Source: Leptospira idonii (GTDB lineage: Bacteria > Spirochaetota > Leptospiria > Leptospirales > Leptospiraceae). From it: 64,000 nt of DNA. The notes beneath the pieces were generated by a model, which was given only the letters and a program-made list of their open reading frames with translations, made no database searches and had not been told where the DNA came from. This document shows positions 9,271 through 18,182 of this stretch, in pieces. Position 1 is the first letter of the stretch. Each line of letters begins with the position of its first letter. Both the position numbers and the translations under genes were made by a program. The stretch lies in the NCBI RefSeq assembly GCF_004770995.1, contig NZ_RQHW01000008.1, forward strand, positions 1 through 64,000. The letters are read 5' to 3'.

Positions 9271-11148
9271 TTTGTGTCTTGCACCTTTTCGAAGTAAGAT
9301 GGAGGAAGATCCTCTTTATTTGCGTACGGAAAGTAACCTTTTCTGATATTGAAAAAGAAAAGTTCGGGCACTGTGAAAAAAACGGACTCTCCGCTTTTTT
9401 TCAAAAGTTTCCCCTTATCAAAGGGCAGATAGATCACCCCTGCCGCTCCGTTCCCCAAACCCCAAACGAGATTAGTAAGACCATAGATCGGTCGGAGTGC
9501 AATCGTGTCGTCCGTAAAAAAAAGAAAGGGATGGTCGTAAGGATTGTCGCGGTAGGAAGATGAGGAAAATCGGAAATCTTCCCGGATGTCTTTCCAATAC
9601 CCTCCGGTGAGCTGGGATTTTTTTAGAATTCTGTAAGAAGGCATGTTTCTGACTTTGAGAATTCTGAGTTTTTTCTGCACCCGTATCGAAGCCACCGCAG
9701 GGATAAAAGAAAAGGAGGCAGGACTGTCTGAAACTGTGCCACCTAACAATTCATTTCTTTTTTCCTCGTCCGGATAAAACAGATTCATATAACGGAAGAT
9801 TTCGCTCGCGCAGTTTTTATATATGAGATGGTATTTGTAAATCCGAGAAAGATATGAATTGAAATCAGCTTCTCTTTTTACCAAAACAGGCAAAATCTCC
9901 TTAGCTGTTTGCCTTTGTTCCTGAGAAAATTCTTTGTGAATGAAACCTTCCGATTTGGGATAAGGGTCGATCTCTTCGAAATTGAAATCTTTTGTCAGCA
10001 AGGAATTGATTTTGGTACCTACAGTTTCCCATTCTTTGTAAGCGAGAGAACTGTAATTTTTTCCCAGAAAAACTTGTTTCGACAAAGAGAATAAAGTTAG
10101 AACTTCTTTCCCTTTTTCATCCAAGACGGACTTGGGGATCTCCGTCCATTCTTCATCCAAATAGATAGGTATCGTTTTCGTTTTTTTAGGAAATACGAAA
10201 TAACCTGTATTTAACGAAAGTAAGTTGGATTGCATTCGTATGATGAGAGTCATCTCTTCCCATCCTCCGCAATCGGAACTTAGGACGCATTCTTTGATCT
10301 TTTTCGCCAGTTCGGTTTGGTACTCCTTCAATTTGGATTTATCTTGTTCCGTAAGAAAAAATTCCTCTTTTTGGTTCAATGTGAAAAATTCGGAAAGATT
10401 CGGTTTGCTCGGATTCAATAAAAAGTTTCTAAAAAACTTTTTTTGTTCCCAACTTTCCCATTTTTGTTTTTCGGAAATATACCTTTTAGGAGGGACGATG
10501 GAAGAAAGTTCCGGCGGTATAGAAACGTCCGTTTGCATCTCTTTTTCGGAAAGGGAGAGAAATAGGGTTCGATGAAAATCTTCCGTACTTTTTTCTAAAG
10601 ATAAAATTTCATTTCGGATCGATTCTTTTTCTTCTTCTGTCCAGTAGAACGCTAGTAAGTCGGGAGAGGGAGTGTTTTGTTTTGGATCTATGGCGGATTC
10701 GAAATATCCCAATCCGGCAATAGGAATTTGAGAATTTCCTAACGAGACAGACTGGAGCAGTTCTTTGTCTCTTCTGATTTCTTTTTGGTTTTCGATCCAT
10801 TTTTTCTGGATCAGATACACTTCATCCCATTTTAATTTGAATGTTTCGAACTGTTCGGAAAGAATCCTTAATTCGGAGAGTTCCAAAGAACGATTTTCCC
10901 AAACATTATAATGAAGTTTAAAATCTTCCCAAGGCTGGCGTACGAAATGAAACAATTTGTCTTTATCCGAATATTGCAGATGATATACTTTGTCTTCCAG
11001 TAAAATTCCGAAATGGCCTCCGCTGGACTGCCCTGAGTTCGCATTGATATATATGAAGTGGACGGAGGATTGGGAAGGGGAGGTTGTTTTCTCCGAAGAA
11101 AAAACTTGAGTGGAAAGGAAAAAGAGAACGGCGGCAGAAAGCCGCCAT
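9267..11148 (-). CDS. DUF4105 (Lnb N-terminal-like) envelope protein with a frame break at its 5' end
   Basis: The intact reading frame runs from 9267 to about 11150 but contains no ATG, GTG or TTG before an internal TTG at 10955. Read upstream of that TTG, the same frame still encodes a signal-peptide-like stretch (LSAAVLFFLSTQVFSS) and then the family-typical GHFGILLEDKVYHLQY, so the true N-terminus lies near 11148. The ATG at 11148 is one base out of frame; one extra base, for example in the GG at 11145-11146, would explain this. Further on, YKNCASEIFRYM carries the Asn-Cys of DUF4105 proteins, thought to be envelope hydrolases or peptidases. The lipoprotein gene ends 10 bp upstream and a membrane-protein gene overlaps downstream. 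Confidence 0.6.
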
Positions 11149-11158
11149 ACTTTGGAGA

Positions 11159-11653
11159 TTAACGAGATAAATAACCTTCTTGAATCAATTGAGCCGCTGT
11201 TTCGTTGCTGCGAGAAACTTTAGAAACAACGATTTCCAAATCGGAAACGGTTCCTCCCGCTTGTTTCATACCTTGTCCGATGGCGATATAAGTTGCAGGA
11301 TGAGATTTCCAATTGGAAAGTCCGTATTCTTTTGCAACCAAAGCCAAGTCTGCTTCTAGGTCTGCTTGAGTGGAAGGATGTTGATAATACAAAGATAAAA
11401 CAGTTCTTACGTCACTCTTGTATTCGCTTGTCTTTTTTTTATCTTCATCATCTTCGGAAGAGGATTTGGAAATACCGGATGTACTTTTGCTGAGCGAAGT
11501 AACTAGCGCCGATGTGGAATCGGAAAGGGAGAATCCTAAACGTGAAAGGGAATTGGAAGCGGAACCTGAAACAGCATCAAAGACAGAACATTGGTGTAAG
11601 GAAACGATCGCCAAAAGGGAAATCAGAAAAAGAACCGGTTTTGTTTTGAACAT
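11159..11653 (-). CDS. Putative small lipoprotein
   Basis: A 164-residue protein. A hydrophobic signal segment ends at LHQC, a loose spirochaetal lipobox with the acceptor cysteine near residue 22. A Ser-rich low-complexity stretch (about 25-65) with an acidic EDDEDKKK cluster follows, then a compact helical C-terminal domain (about 75-164). No family is recognised. It is the first gene of a reverse-strand unit, with the DUF4105-like gene and a membrane protein downstream, which suggests an envelope function. Confidence 0.7.
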   Translation of the reverse strand: MFKTKPVLFLISLLAIVSLHQCSVFDAVSGSASNSLSRLGFSLSDSTSALVTSLSKSTSGISKSSSEDDEDKKKTSEYKSDVRTVLSLYYQHPSTQADLEADLALVAKEYGLSNWKSHPATYIAIGQGMKQAGGTVSDLEIVVSKVSRSNETAAQLIQEGYLSR

Positions 11654-11736
11654 ACAAACCTCAAGGAAAGAATTTGCCTAATAGTCTATAGACAAACTTT
11701 CCCTTCGGTCAAGGTTTTTTCCTAATTTCCCAGAGT

Positions 11737-13629
11737 TCAAACTGAGATCACTGCAGAGCCGAAAGCGGGAAGTTCTACTGAGAGAAGATCTTTTTTTTCG
11801 GAGAGACTGCAGTCGATGCGAGTGCCTGTCCAAAAATCCAAGAAAGGTTCTTTGGGTTTGAGCCCGGGAGGAAGAGGGACTTGCACTGTTTTGGTTTGTT
11901 CCGTGGAATTCCAAATCCCCAAATATCCGGACGGATTGTAAAGAGCAGGAGGAAAATCTTCTTCGAAGATTCCCAAAGGAACAGGAGTATAACCTTGGCA
12001 TTCCGAATTCAATTGAAACGCTTTTTTCAGAAGTTGTAATCTTTCCATTTCCAGTTTGGTTAGATCGTCGGAAACAAGAAGCATTCCTCCTGATACTGCC
12101 ATCACGGAAGCCATCAGTTTGGTTTGTGCTTCTGTCATTTTATTTCTTTTTTTACGAACAAGAAGGCAGTCCGGATCGTTGAGCCAAAGATTGCGGTGCA
12201 TAGAAGCACGAGTCAAATCGTTGATGAGTGCCGTCTCGGTACAAAGAGCGTTTCTATCCTTCAAAAAGGTTCTTAACTTTTCGGGATGCCAAAAAGGAGC
12301 TACGTCGCAGGAAATCCTCATTCCGTCGAAAAAACCTACGGAAGGAAGTATGGGAGCGCCGCATCCCAATAGAAAAGTATTTTTGCCTACTACCTTTCGA
12401 ATCATCTGCATCGCTTCCATGTAACGAGCTTGAGGTGAAAGATTCTTTTTGTAGGTTTCTCCGGGAAGGAGTCCCGCAAATAAAAAATCGAGCTTGAGAT
12501 AAGGATATCCCCATTCCTTTACGATCGTGGAAAATACTTTTTCCAAATAGGCAAGGGAGGTAGGATGAGTGATGTCCAGTGCATAGGTAGCATCTAGCCC
12601 CCATAACGGCTGATAAATGGCAGGAACCGGTTTTCCTTTTTCATCTTTTAAAATGGCTTCGGGATATTTGCGAAAGAATTCCGATTTTTTGCGGACTAAA
12701 AAAGGTGCCAGCCAAATTCCAGGTTTGAGACCCACTCGTTTGATTTCATCCGCAAGGATTCTCATCCCTCCCGGAAATTTTTCGTTGGGGACAAGCCAGT
12801 CTCCGATTTCCTTTTGGTAACCGTCATCGATTTGGAAAAACTCCACAGGGAGATTCAGTTCTCTTACCTTAGCAAGATTGTCCAAAATGATCTTTTGATC
12901 GATTTTAGTATAATAGTAATACCAGGAACACCATCCTGTAGGAACCTTTTTCGGGAAAGCGGGAGCTTTCAGTTCCGTTCCCAGATGTTTGAAATACTTG
13001 GAAAGTTTTTCTTCCGGGGAACCTACGAAACTTTCTATTTTGATTTTGGAGATGGAAAGTTTCGCATTGGGACGTATGTCCGGCAGACAATAAATATCAT
13101 AGATCGCTGATACGTATTCTACTTCACCTGTTTGTGTTAGATGGATGTCGAATTTGATTCCGAAATCTCCTCTGTCCCAAGAAGCGTATAAAATTCCGTT
13201 CTTATTTTCTTTGTTATACGCAAGTAGGAAGTATTCGGAAAGGAATAATCCTGCCTTACCTTTTTCACCAGAATAGATGTTCTCTTGAGAGTATTGAAGG
13301 AAGGAAAGTCTGGGAGAAAGATCTTGTTCTTCCGGTTTCATTTTTTTCGTAAGAGACCAGGATTGATATCCCTGTTGTAGGATTTGAAAACCATTCCCTT
13401 CCGGTTTTTGATCGAGAGTGATTTCCAAAAAGTCGATGCTGAATCCTACATCGGGTCTTGTGGATTCTCTCCAAATCAATTTAGGAGAAATTGTGGTACC
13501 TGCTTTGCCTTCCGTGGAAGTAGAGATTTGCAGTTCGAACTTTTTACATTCGCTGATAAAACTGCCCGGTTTGAGAGGCTGGAAATGGGAAATTGTGATA
13601 GAGTCGTAAATGCGGTATTGAATTTTCAT
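11737..13629 (-). CDS. Alpha-galactosidase, GH36-type clan D glycosidase
   Basis: A 630-residue cytoplasmic enzyme that hydrolyses terminal alpha-galactosides. The N-terminal beta-sandwich (about 1-220) is followed by the TIM barrel starting at GWCSWYYYY (about 232-240) and QIDDGYQ (266-272). The nucleophile is Asp381 in YLKLDFLF and the likely acid/base is Asp442 in RISCDVAPFW. A C-terminal beta domain closes the protein. No signal peptide is present and no sugar transporter or regulator is adjacent, so uptake of its substrate must depend on genes elsewhere. Confidence 0.85.
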   Translation of the reverse strand: MKIQYRIYDSITISHFQPLKPGSFISECKKFELQISTSTEGKAGTTISPKLIWRESTRPDVGFSIDFLEITLDQKPEGNGFQILQQGYQSWSLTKKMKPEEQDLSPRLSFLQYSQENIYSGEKGKAGLFLSEYFLLAYNKENKNGILYASWDRGDFGIKFDIHLTQTGEVEYVSAIYDIYCLPDIRPNAKLSISKIKIESFVGSPEEKLSKYFKHLGTELKAPAFPKKVPTGWCSWYYYYTKIDQKIILDNLAKVRELNLPVEFFQIDDGYQKEIGDWLVPNEKFPGGMRILADEIKRVGLKPGIWLAPFLVRKKSEFFRKYPEAILKDEKGKPVPAIYQPLWGLDATYALDITHPTSLAYLEKVFSTIVKEWGYPYLKLDFLFAGLLPGETYKKNLSPQARYMEAMQMIRKVVGKNTFLLGCGAPILPSVGFFDGMRISCDVAPFWHPEKLRTFLKDRNALCTETALINDLTRASMHRNLWLNDPDCLLVRKKRNKMTEAQTKLMASVMAVSGGMLLVSDDLTKLEMERLQLLKKAFQLNSECQGYTPVPLGIFEEDFPPALYNPSGYLGIWNSTEQTKTVQVPLPPGLKPKEPFLDFWTGTRIDCSLSEKKDLLSVELPAFGSAVISV

Positions 13630-13683
13630 CTTTGAAAAATCTATTTGATGATTTTATTGGGTGTGATTCCATAGTAAGCCATT

Positions 13684-14322
13684 ATGACCCAAAAACGTTC
13701 AACTATAAAACCTGTTGTTTTACAAGGCGATCTCAGTGATGAGTTTTTTGAAGCCTTTAAGAAAGATGACCGGTTAGCTGTCGATTGCGAAATGATGGGC
13801 CTCAATCCTCGCAGAGACAGACTCTGCGTAGTTCAGATTTCCGATTCTAAAAATCGAGTGGCACTCGTTCAAATCCTCCCAGGACAAAAAGACGCACCTA
13901 AAATTCAAAAACTATTCGAGTCTACGGACATCGTTAAGATCTTTCATTTCGCACGTATGGATCTTAACTTCCTCAGTGCCAGACTGGGAATCAAAGTTAA
14001 AAATGTATTCTGCACCAAAATCGGAAGCAAACTTGCCCGAACATACACAGACAAACACGGATTAAAAGAACTGATCCGAGAGTTTTTCGAAGAGAATATC
14101 GATAAAAAGAACCAATCTTCCGACTGGGGTAAAAAAATCCTCACCAAAGATCAAGTAGACTATGCGTCGACGGACGTGCGTTATTTGATCTCTTTGGAAC
14201 AAATCCTCACGGAAATGATGATTCGTGAAAATAGATTCGAAATCGCCCAAAAATGTTTTCAGTTTTTAGAAACGCAAGTGGAGTTGGATCTGTTGGAAGT
14301 GTTTCATATCTTCGAACATTGA
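13684..14322 (+). CDS. RNase D-like 3'-5' exonuclease (DEDDy)
   Basis: A 212-residue nuclease consisting of the catalytic domain only, without the HRDC domains of full-length RNase D. The DEDDy residues are visible: Asp and Glu in AVDCEMMGL (about 31-39), Asp in FHFARMDLNFL, and Tyr with Asp in YASTDVRYL. Such short forms trim the 3' ends of tRNA precursors and other RNAs. The gene ends three bases before radA and is probably co-transcribed with it. Confidence 0.85.
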   Translation: MTQKRSTIKPVVLQGDLSDEFFEAFKKDDRLAVDCEMMGLNPRRDRLCVVQISDSKNRVALVQILPGQKDAPKIQKLFESTDIVKIFHFARMDLNFLSARLGIKVKNVFCTKIGSKLARTYTDKHGLKELIREFFEENIDKKNQSSDWGKKILTKDQVDYASTDVRYLISLEQILTEMMIRENRFEIAQKCFQFLETQVELDLLEVFHIFEH

Positions 14323-14325
14323 TCC

Positions 14326-15702
14326 ATGTCTAAAAAACCCCCCGCCAAAGTCTTTCTCTGTAAAACCTGCGGTGCCCAGTCCCAACGCTGGGCGGGAAAA
14401 TGTTCCGAATGCGGAGATTGGAATTCCATAGAAGAACAAGTTCCTGGAGGAGGGGGAAGGTTCGAACCTTCTTCCTCATTCAAATCCACTTCCTCGGACA
14501 GACGTTATGCGGAACCGGTTCCTGTCAACCGTGTGGAAGAATCCAAGTGGAATCGTCTTTCCACAGGGTTTTCCGAACTCGATCTGGTGTTAGGTGGGGG
14601 AATTGTTCCCGGAAGTTTACTTCTAGTGGGAGGAGAGCCCGGGGTGGGCAAGTCCACCTTGGTTTTGGAAATTTCCAGAGGTTTGTCCGGCACGGGCAAG
14701 GTTTTGTACATTTCCGGGGAAGAATCTTCCTCTCAAATCGGAATGCGCGCCAAAAGGATGGGACTGGACAATGAAAACATCCTTCTCTCTTCCGAAATCT
14801 ATGCGGAAAACATCTCAAATATGATTTCAGAAGTGAAACCTTCCGTGGTCTTCATTGATTCCATTCAAACGATCATGAAAGAAAGTTTGGTAAACCAAGC
14901 GGGCAGTGTCACTCAGCTTAGAGAATCGTCTCAGATCTTTTTGGAAACAGCCAAAAGAACAGGCATTCCTATTTTTTTAATCGGCCATATCACAAAAGAC
15001 GGATCCATCGCAGGTCCGAAAGCTTTGGAACATTTGGTAGATACAGTCCTTTATTTTGAAGGAGACCGCCTCAATTACTATCGTATCTTAAGAGCAGTGA
15101 AAAATAGATTCGGTGCCGTGGGAAATACTGCCATTTTTGAGATGGCTCCCGAAGGGCTCAAACAAGTGTTAGATCGTCATAGATTGTTCATTGCTCCCGA
15201 AACGGAAGAACGTTCGGGCAGCGTTCTTGCTTCCGTAATGGAAGGCTCTCGCGCTATCAGCGTGGAAGTGCAGGCTCTTGTTGCGAAGTCTTCTTTTGGA
15301 CAGGCAAGAAGGATGGCGGAAGGATTAGACAATCGAAGAGTGATTTTGCTTGCGGCAGTCATTGAAAAGTTTTTGGGAATCCCTCTTTCCGAAAGCGATA
15401 TCTTCAGCAATTTGGCGGGAGGTCTCAGCATCGATGAACCCAGTTTGGATTTGGCCATTGCCGCATCCATCGTCTCTTCCTTTCGGGACAAACCCATCTC
15501 CAGGCAAATCGGTTTTTTAGGAGAAGTAGGTCTTTCGGGAGAAGTGAGAAGCATCGGTCAAATCACTCTTCGTTTGAAGGAACTGCAGGGAATTGGAATC
15601 ACGAAAGTGTTTCTTCCTTACGGCAACTTAAAGGAGTCGGAAGGACTGTTTCCCGGCATACAATTGGTAGGAATCCGCAGACTTGGCGATTTAGAGATTT
15701 AA
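14326..15702 (+). CDS. radA: DNA repair protein RadA (Sms)
   Basis: A 458-residue RecA-like ATPase acting in recombinational repair and branch migration. The N-terminal C4 zinc finger (CKTCG then CSECG, residues 12-31) is followed by Walker A GGEPGVGKST (about 102-111), the RadA-specific KNRFGAVGN loop (about 255-263) and a C-terminal Lon-protease-like domain. Length and domain order are standard. The ATG three bases after the exonuclease stop is the clear start. Confidence 0.97.
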   Translation: MSKKPPAKVFLCKTCGAQSQRWAGKCSECGDWNSIEEQVPGGGGRFEPSSSFKSTSSDRRYAEPVPVNRVEESKWNRLSTGFSELDLVLGGGIVPGSLLLVGGEPGVGKSTLVLEISRGLSGTGKVLYISGEESSSQIGMRAKRMGLDNENILLSSEIYAENISNMISEVKPSVVFIDSIQTIMKESLVNQAGSVTQLRESSQIFLETAKRTGIPIFLIGHITKDGSIAGPKALEHLVDTVLYFEGDRLNYYRILRAVKNRFGAVGNTAIFEMAPEGLKQVLDRHRLFIAPETEERSGSVLASVMEGSRAISVEVQALVAKSSFGQARRMAEGLDNRRVILLAAVIEKFLGIPLSESDIFSNLAGGLSIDEPSLDLAIAASIVSSFRDKPISRQIGFLGEVGLSGEVRSIGQITLRLKELQGIGITKVFLPYGNLKESEGLFPGIQLVGIRRLGDLEI

Positions 15703-15853
15703 GTCGAGATTCGTTCCTAGCTCAATTTCTCTGTGCCTCCTTGCACAGAAGAAATTGCTTCGGCCATCCTTGGCCTTCGCCACCGCTAGAAACTCTCTCT
15801 CCCGATTATGAGGATAATATCAGAGTTTTATATATGTTTGTTGGGCGCCTTAT

Positions 15854-15894
15854 CCGGCTCTCCCTCGACGAGGGCGCTCGGTCGATCCGGGGCG
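15854..15894 (+). repeat. 41-bp dispersed intergenic repeat, copy 1
   Basis: These 41 bases match the reverse complement of 33983-34023 with two mismatches. The element includes the self-complementary core CCCTCG-A-CGAGGG. Both copies lie in non-coding DNA about 18 kb apart and on opposite strands. Confidence 0.75.
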
Positions 15895-15922
15895 TTTCGA
15901 TAGCTAATGAATCAAATAGTCC

Positions 15923-15948
15923 CTGACAACCAATGCTGACAACCAATG
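15923..15948. repeat. Tandem 13-bp duplication
   Basis: CTGACAACCAATG occurs twice without a spacer (15923-15935 and 15936-15948). It could be a slippage product or a pair of protein-binding sites. Confidence 0.8.
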
Positions 15949-15963
15949 AATTGTCTTTTATTG

Positions 15964-16006
15964 CTTCCTTATTTTAAGGAAGTCGTAAATCTTTTCCGAC
16001 TTCCTT
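15964..16006 (+). promoter_or_regulatory. Three-arm alternative hairpin
   Basis: CTTCCTT (15964-15970) pairs with AAGGAAG (15976-15982). The overlapping AAGGAAGTCG (15976-15985) pairs perfectly with CGACTTCCTT (15997-16006). The two hairpins exclude each other because they share the middle arm. No T-run follows. This is the geometry of a conformational switch, but no function is shown. Confidence 0.4.
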
Positions 16007-16048
16007 GCCCTTGGAAAGTTGAGTTAAAACATCTTATATGAAAAAAAT

Positions 16049-16082
16049 CATCAATTCGTAAAAAATAAAATACGAATTGATG
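16049..16082. promoter_or_regulatory. Perfect 12-bp inverted repeat upstream of the hydrolase gene
   Basis: CATCAATTCGTA at 16049-16060 and TACGAATTGATG at 16071-16082 are exact reverse complements separated by ten A/T bases. The repeat lies 64 bp before the hydrolase ATG. It could be an operator for a dimeric repressor or an AT-rich RNA hairpin. Confidence 0.5.
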
Positions 16083-16145
16083 AAAACATATAGTTGAAAG
16101 AGTTTTATCTCTCCCTTAAACTTGGCTCTCGAGGAAACAAGGGAT

Positions 16146-16922
16146 ATGCGAACCACTCGATCCAAAGACGGAACCATTCTTGCTTACGATGTTACCGGCA
16201 GCGGCCCTGCGCTCATTTATATTACAGGTGCTAGTTGCTTTCGGAATTTTTTTCCTATCCGAGAAGATGTGAAATCCTTCTCCACTCGATTCACAGTATA
16301 TAATTACGACCGGAGAGGCAGAGGTGATAGCGGAAACACTCTTCCTTATTCCGTAGAAAGAGAAGTGGAAGATATCGAAGCGATGATCGATGCAGCGGGA
16401 GGGAAGGCATTTTTATACGGCCATTCTTCCGGTGCTGTACTTGCTTTGGAAGCGGCACTTCGTCTGAAACATAAGGTTGCCAAAGTGGTGATCTACGATG
16501 CTTCCTATGTTCATAATGAAGAAGAAAAACGGGAGTATGAAAAATTAAGACAAACAGTCGAAAGTTTGTTAGAAGTGAAAAACGATTCGTCTGCTATGAA
16601 AACCTTTCTGAAAGGAATAGGAATGCCTAAATTTTTCGTATTTCTACTGCCTTTATTTCCCGGCTGGAAAACAATGAAGGCATTGGCTCCCACTTTATCA
16701 TATGACATCAGTTTGACGAAAGATCTTCCTCCTTTGGAAAGAGTTGCACATATCTCTTTACCGATCCATATCATCGTAGGTGAAAAAAGTCCATTAGGAA
16801 TTCGTGATGTAGGTTGTAAGTTAGCTGCTGCAATTCCCAATGCAAAGTTTACTGAGCTTGCGGGAGAAGATCATATGGTGAGTTCTAAAACGTTATTGCC
16901 TTTGTTTTCTGATTTTTTTTAA
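16146..16922 (+). CDS. Alpha/beta-fold hydrolase
   Basis: A 258-residue cytoplasmic hydrolase. GHSSGA carries the nucleophile serine in a G-x-S-x-G elbow at about residue 90, preceded by the YDRRGRGDSG block typical of the family. The late EDHM supplies the catalytic histidine, and the segment around GEKSPLG is where the acid is expected. The ATG at 16146 is preferred over an in-frame TTG at 16122 because GAGGAAAC lies at the right distance upstream. The substrate is unknown. A perfect inverted repeat upstream (16049-16082) may control it. Confidence 0.8.
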   Translation: MRTTRSKDGTILAYDVTGSGPALIYITGASCFRNFFPIREDVKSFSTRFTVYNYDRRGRGDSGNTLPYSVEREVEDIEAMIDAAGGKAFLYGHSSGAVLALEAALRLKHKVAKVVIYDASYVHNEEEKREYEKLRQTVESLLEVKNDSSAMKTFLKGIGMPKFFVFLLPLFPGWKTMKALAPTLSYDISLTKDLPPLERVAHISLPIHIIVGEKSPLGIRDVGCKLAAAIPNAKFTELAGEDHMVSSKTLLPLFSDFF

Positions 16923-17199
16923 AACAGATCCGCATTCTTTATTATGGTGCATTGCAAACTAAGTGTTTTTGCAGTGCTATCTGATCACTGTTCTATCCAT
17001 CATCTTTAGGTAACTCCCTGAAAAATATGTGCACTTACGATACAAACTGTAGCATTTGAATGGCGTTCTTATTTCCGATGTGCCTTTGTTAGAGGGGAAA
17101 AATCATAAATTGAAAAATATTAGAAATAATTTCAAAATTATTGACAAATTAAATGACTCTGACACACATTTGACAACCGAAAGGTAAAAGGAACCACAT

Positions 17200-18108
17200 A
17201 TGAAAACAAAACTACTCGCAGGAATTTTCGCTCTTTCATTTGCACTCCCATCTGGGTTGTTCGCAGGCCCATTGGATGGACAGTGTATCGCACTCGTACA
17301 CGGAATCTTAGGATTCGATGACACCAAAGGTTTGGCTGCCGGCCTAGTAAAATACTGGGGTGGATTAGATGGTTACCTTAGATCTCAAGGTGCAAAAGTA
17401 ACAACTCCTGGTAGTTCCGCTGCAAACAGCATTCCGGTTCGCGCAGACCAAATCAAAACTGCAGTGACTTCTTGGATGAGCTCCAACGGTTGCTCTAAAG
17501 TACAATTGGTAGGACACTCTCAAGGTGGACTAGTAGTTCGTTACATGGTAAAAAACTTAGGTTTCAATACTAAAACCGCAACCGTTACTACAGTTGACTC
17601 CCTTCATAAAGGAGCTCCTCTTGCTGATATCGTATTGGCAGTGATTCCTTCTTGGTTGCAACCTTTCGCAAACTCTGCACTCAGCTTACTCGCAAAATTG
17701 GTTTATCGTGACGGTCGTCCTCAAGACGTAATCGCAATGGGAAAATCTCTTACTGTAAGCTATGTAAACTCTTTCAACTCTTCTACTCCTAACGTTTCCG
17801 GAATTAAATACTACTCATACGGTAACGCAATGGCTTGGGCAGACCTAATCCAACACCCACTTATGGCATTGACTCACCCAATCACTTGGGCAGGTGGAAT
17901 TTTCTACGGACTAGGTGGAGCAAATGACGGCGTGGTTCCATTGACTTCTCAAAAATGGGGAACTTACAAAGGGGAAGCTCCTTCTTATTGGTTCGCAACA
18001 GGTATCGATCACTTACAAGCAACAAACTTCGAATGGAGTGGTCAAACTTACTTCGACGTAAACGGCTGGTATTTGAACATCGCTAAGAACGCAAAAGCTG
18101 CTCTTTAA
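17200..18108 (+). CDS. Secreted triacylglycerol lipase (foldase-dependent, family I type)
   Basis: A 302-residue exported lipase. The signal peptide ends around LFA-GP (residue 22/23). The oxyanion loop is VHGILG (about 33-38) and the nucleophile is Ser107 in GHSQGG. Asp in NDGVVPL and His in GIDHLQA complete the triad. The pattern is that of Pseudomonas/Burkholderia lipases, which need a membrane foldase, and such a gene follows directly. Its strongly biased codon choice suggests high expression. A clear ribosome site (AAAAGGAA) precedes the ATG, and a TTGACA at 17141-17146 could be the -35 element, though the -10 is weak. Confidence 0.85.
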   Translation: MKTKLLAGIFALSFALPSGLFAGPLDGQCIALVHGILGFDDTKGLAAGLVKYWGGLDGYLRSQGAKVTTPGSSAANSIPVRADQIKTAVTSWMSSNGCSKVQLVGHSQGGLVVRYMVKNLGFNTKTATVTTVDSLHKGAPLADIVLAVIPSWLQPFANSALSLLAKLVYRDGRPQDVIAMGKSLTVSYVNSFNSSTPNVSGIKYYSYGNAMAWADLIQHPLMALTHPITWAGGIFYGLGGANDGVVPLTSQKWGTYKGEAPSYWFATGIDHLQATNFEWSGQTYFDVNGWYLNIAKNAKAAL

Positions 18109-18139
18109 TCTTCCCTAAAAGATTTAAGGAAAAGATAAA

Positions 18140-18167
18140 GGTCGTGCTGTAAAGCATGGCCTTTTTT
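18140..18167 (+). terminator. Rho-independent terminator between lipase and foldase
   Basis: GGTCGTGCT (18140-18148) pairs with AGCATGGCC (18153-18161) around GTAA, with two G-T pairs, followed by six T. It lies 31 bp after the lipase stop and 16 bp before the foldase start. It probably lowers foldase transcription relative to lipase, if the two are read from one promoter. Confidence 0.75.
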
Positions 18168-18182
18168 ATTTAGTAAGGATAT

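Larger units (their letters stand above)
15703..16145. other. Gene-free, repeat-rich intergenic region
   Basis: About 440 bp without a credible gene; a 61-codon frame at 15741-15926 has no coding character. The region holds a 41-bp element shared with 33983-34023, a tandem 13-bp duplication at 15923-15948, overlapping inverted repeats at 15964-16006 and a perfect 12-bp inverted repeat at 16049-16082. GC-rich sequence in its first half and AT-rich sequence in its second suggest a mosaic origin. Confidence 0.6.

Noticed and set aside
10963..11148. 61-codon frame starting at ATG 11148
   Set aside because: Its sequence looks non-coding after the first residues, while the neighbouring frame encodes a clean signal peptide and conserved motif; it is explained as the out-of-frame start of the DUF4105-like gene.
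15741..15926. 61-codon frame in the gap after radA
   Set aside because: It runs across the 41-bp repeat and part of a tandem repeat, lacks a ribosome site and has no coding character.
15703..16145. CRISPR array or tRNA cluster in the repeat-rich gap
   Set aside because: There is only one tandem duplication without spacers, and no cloverleaf sequence was found.
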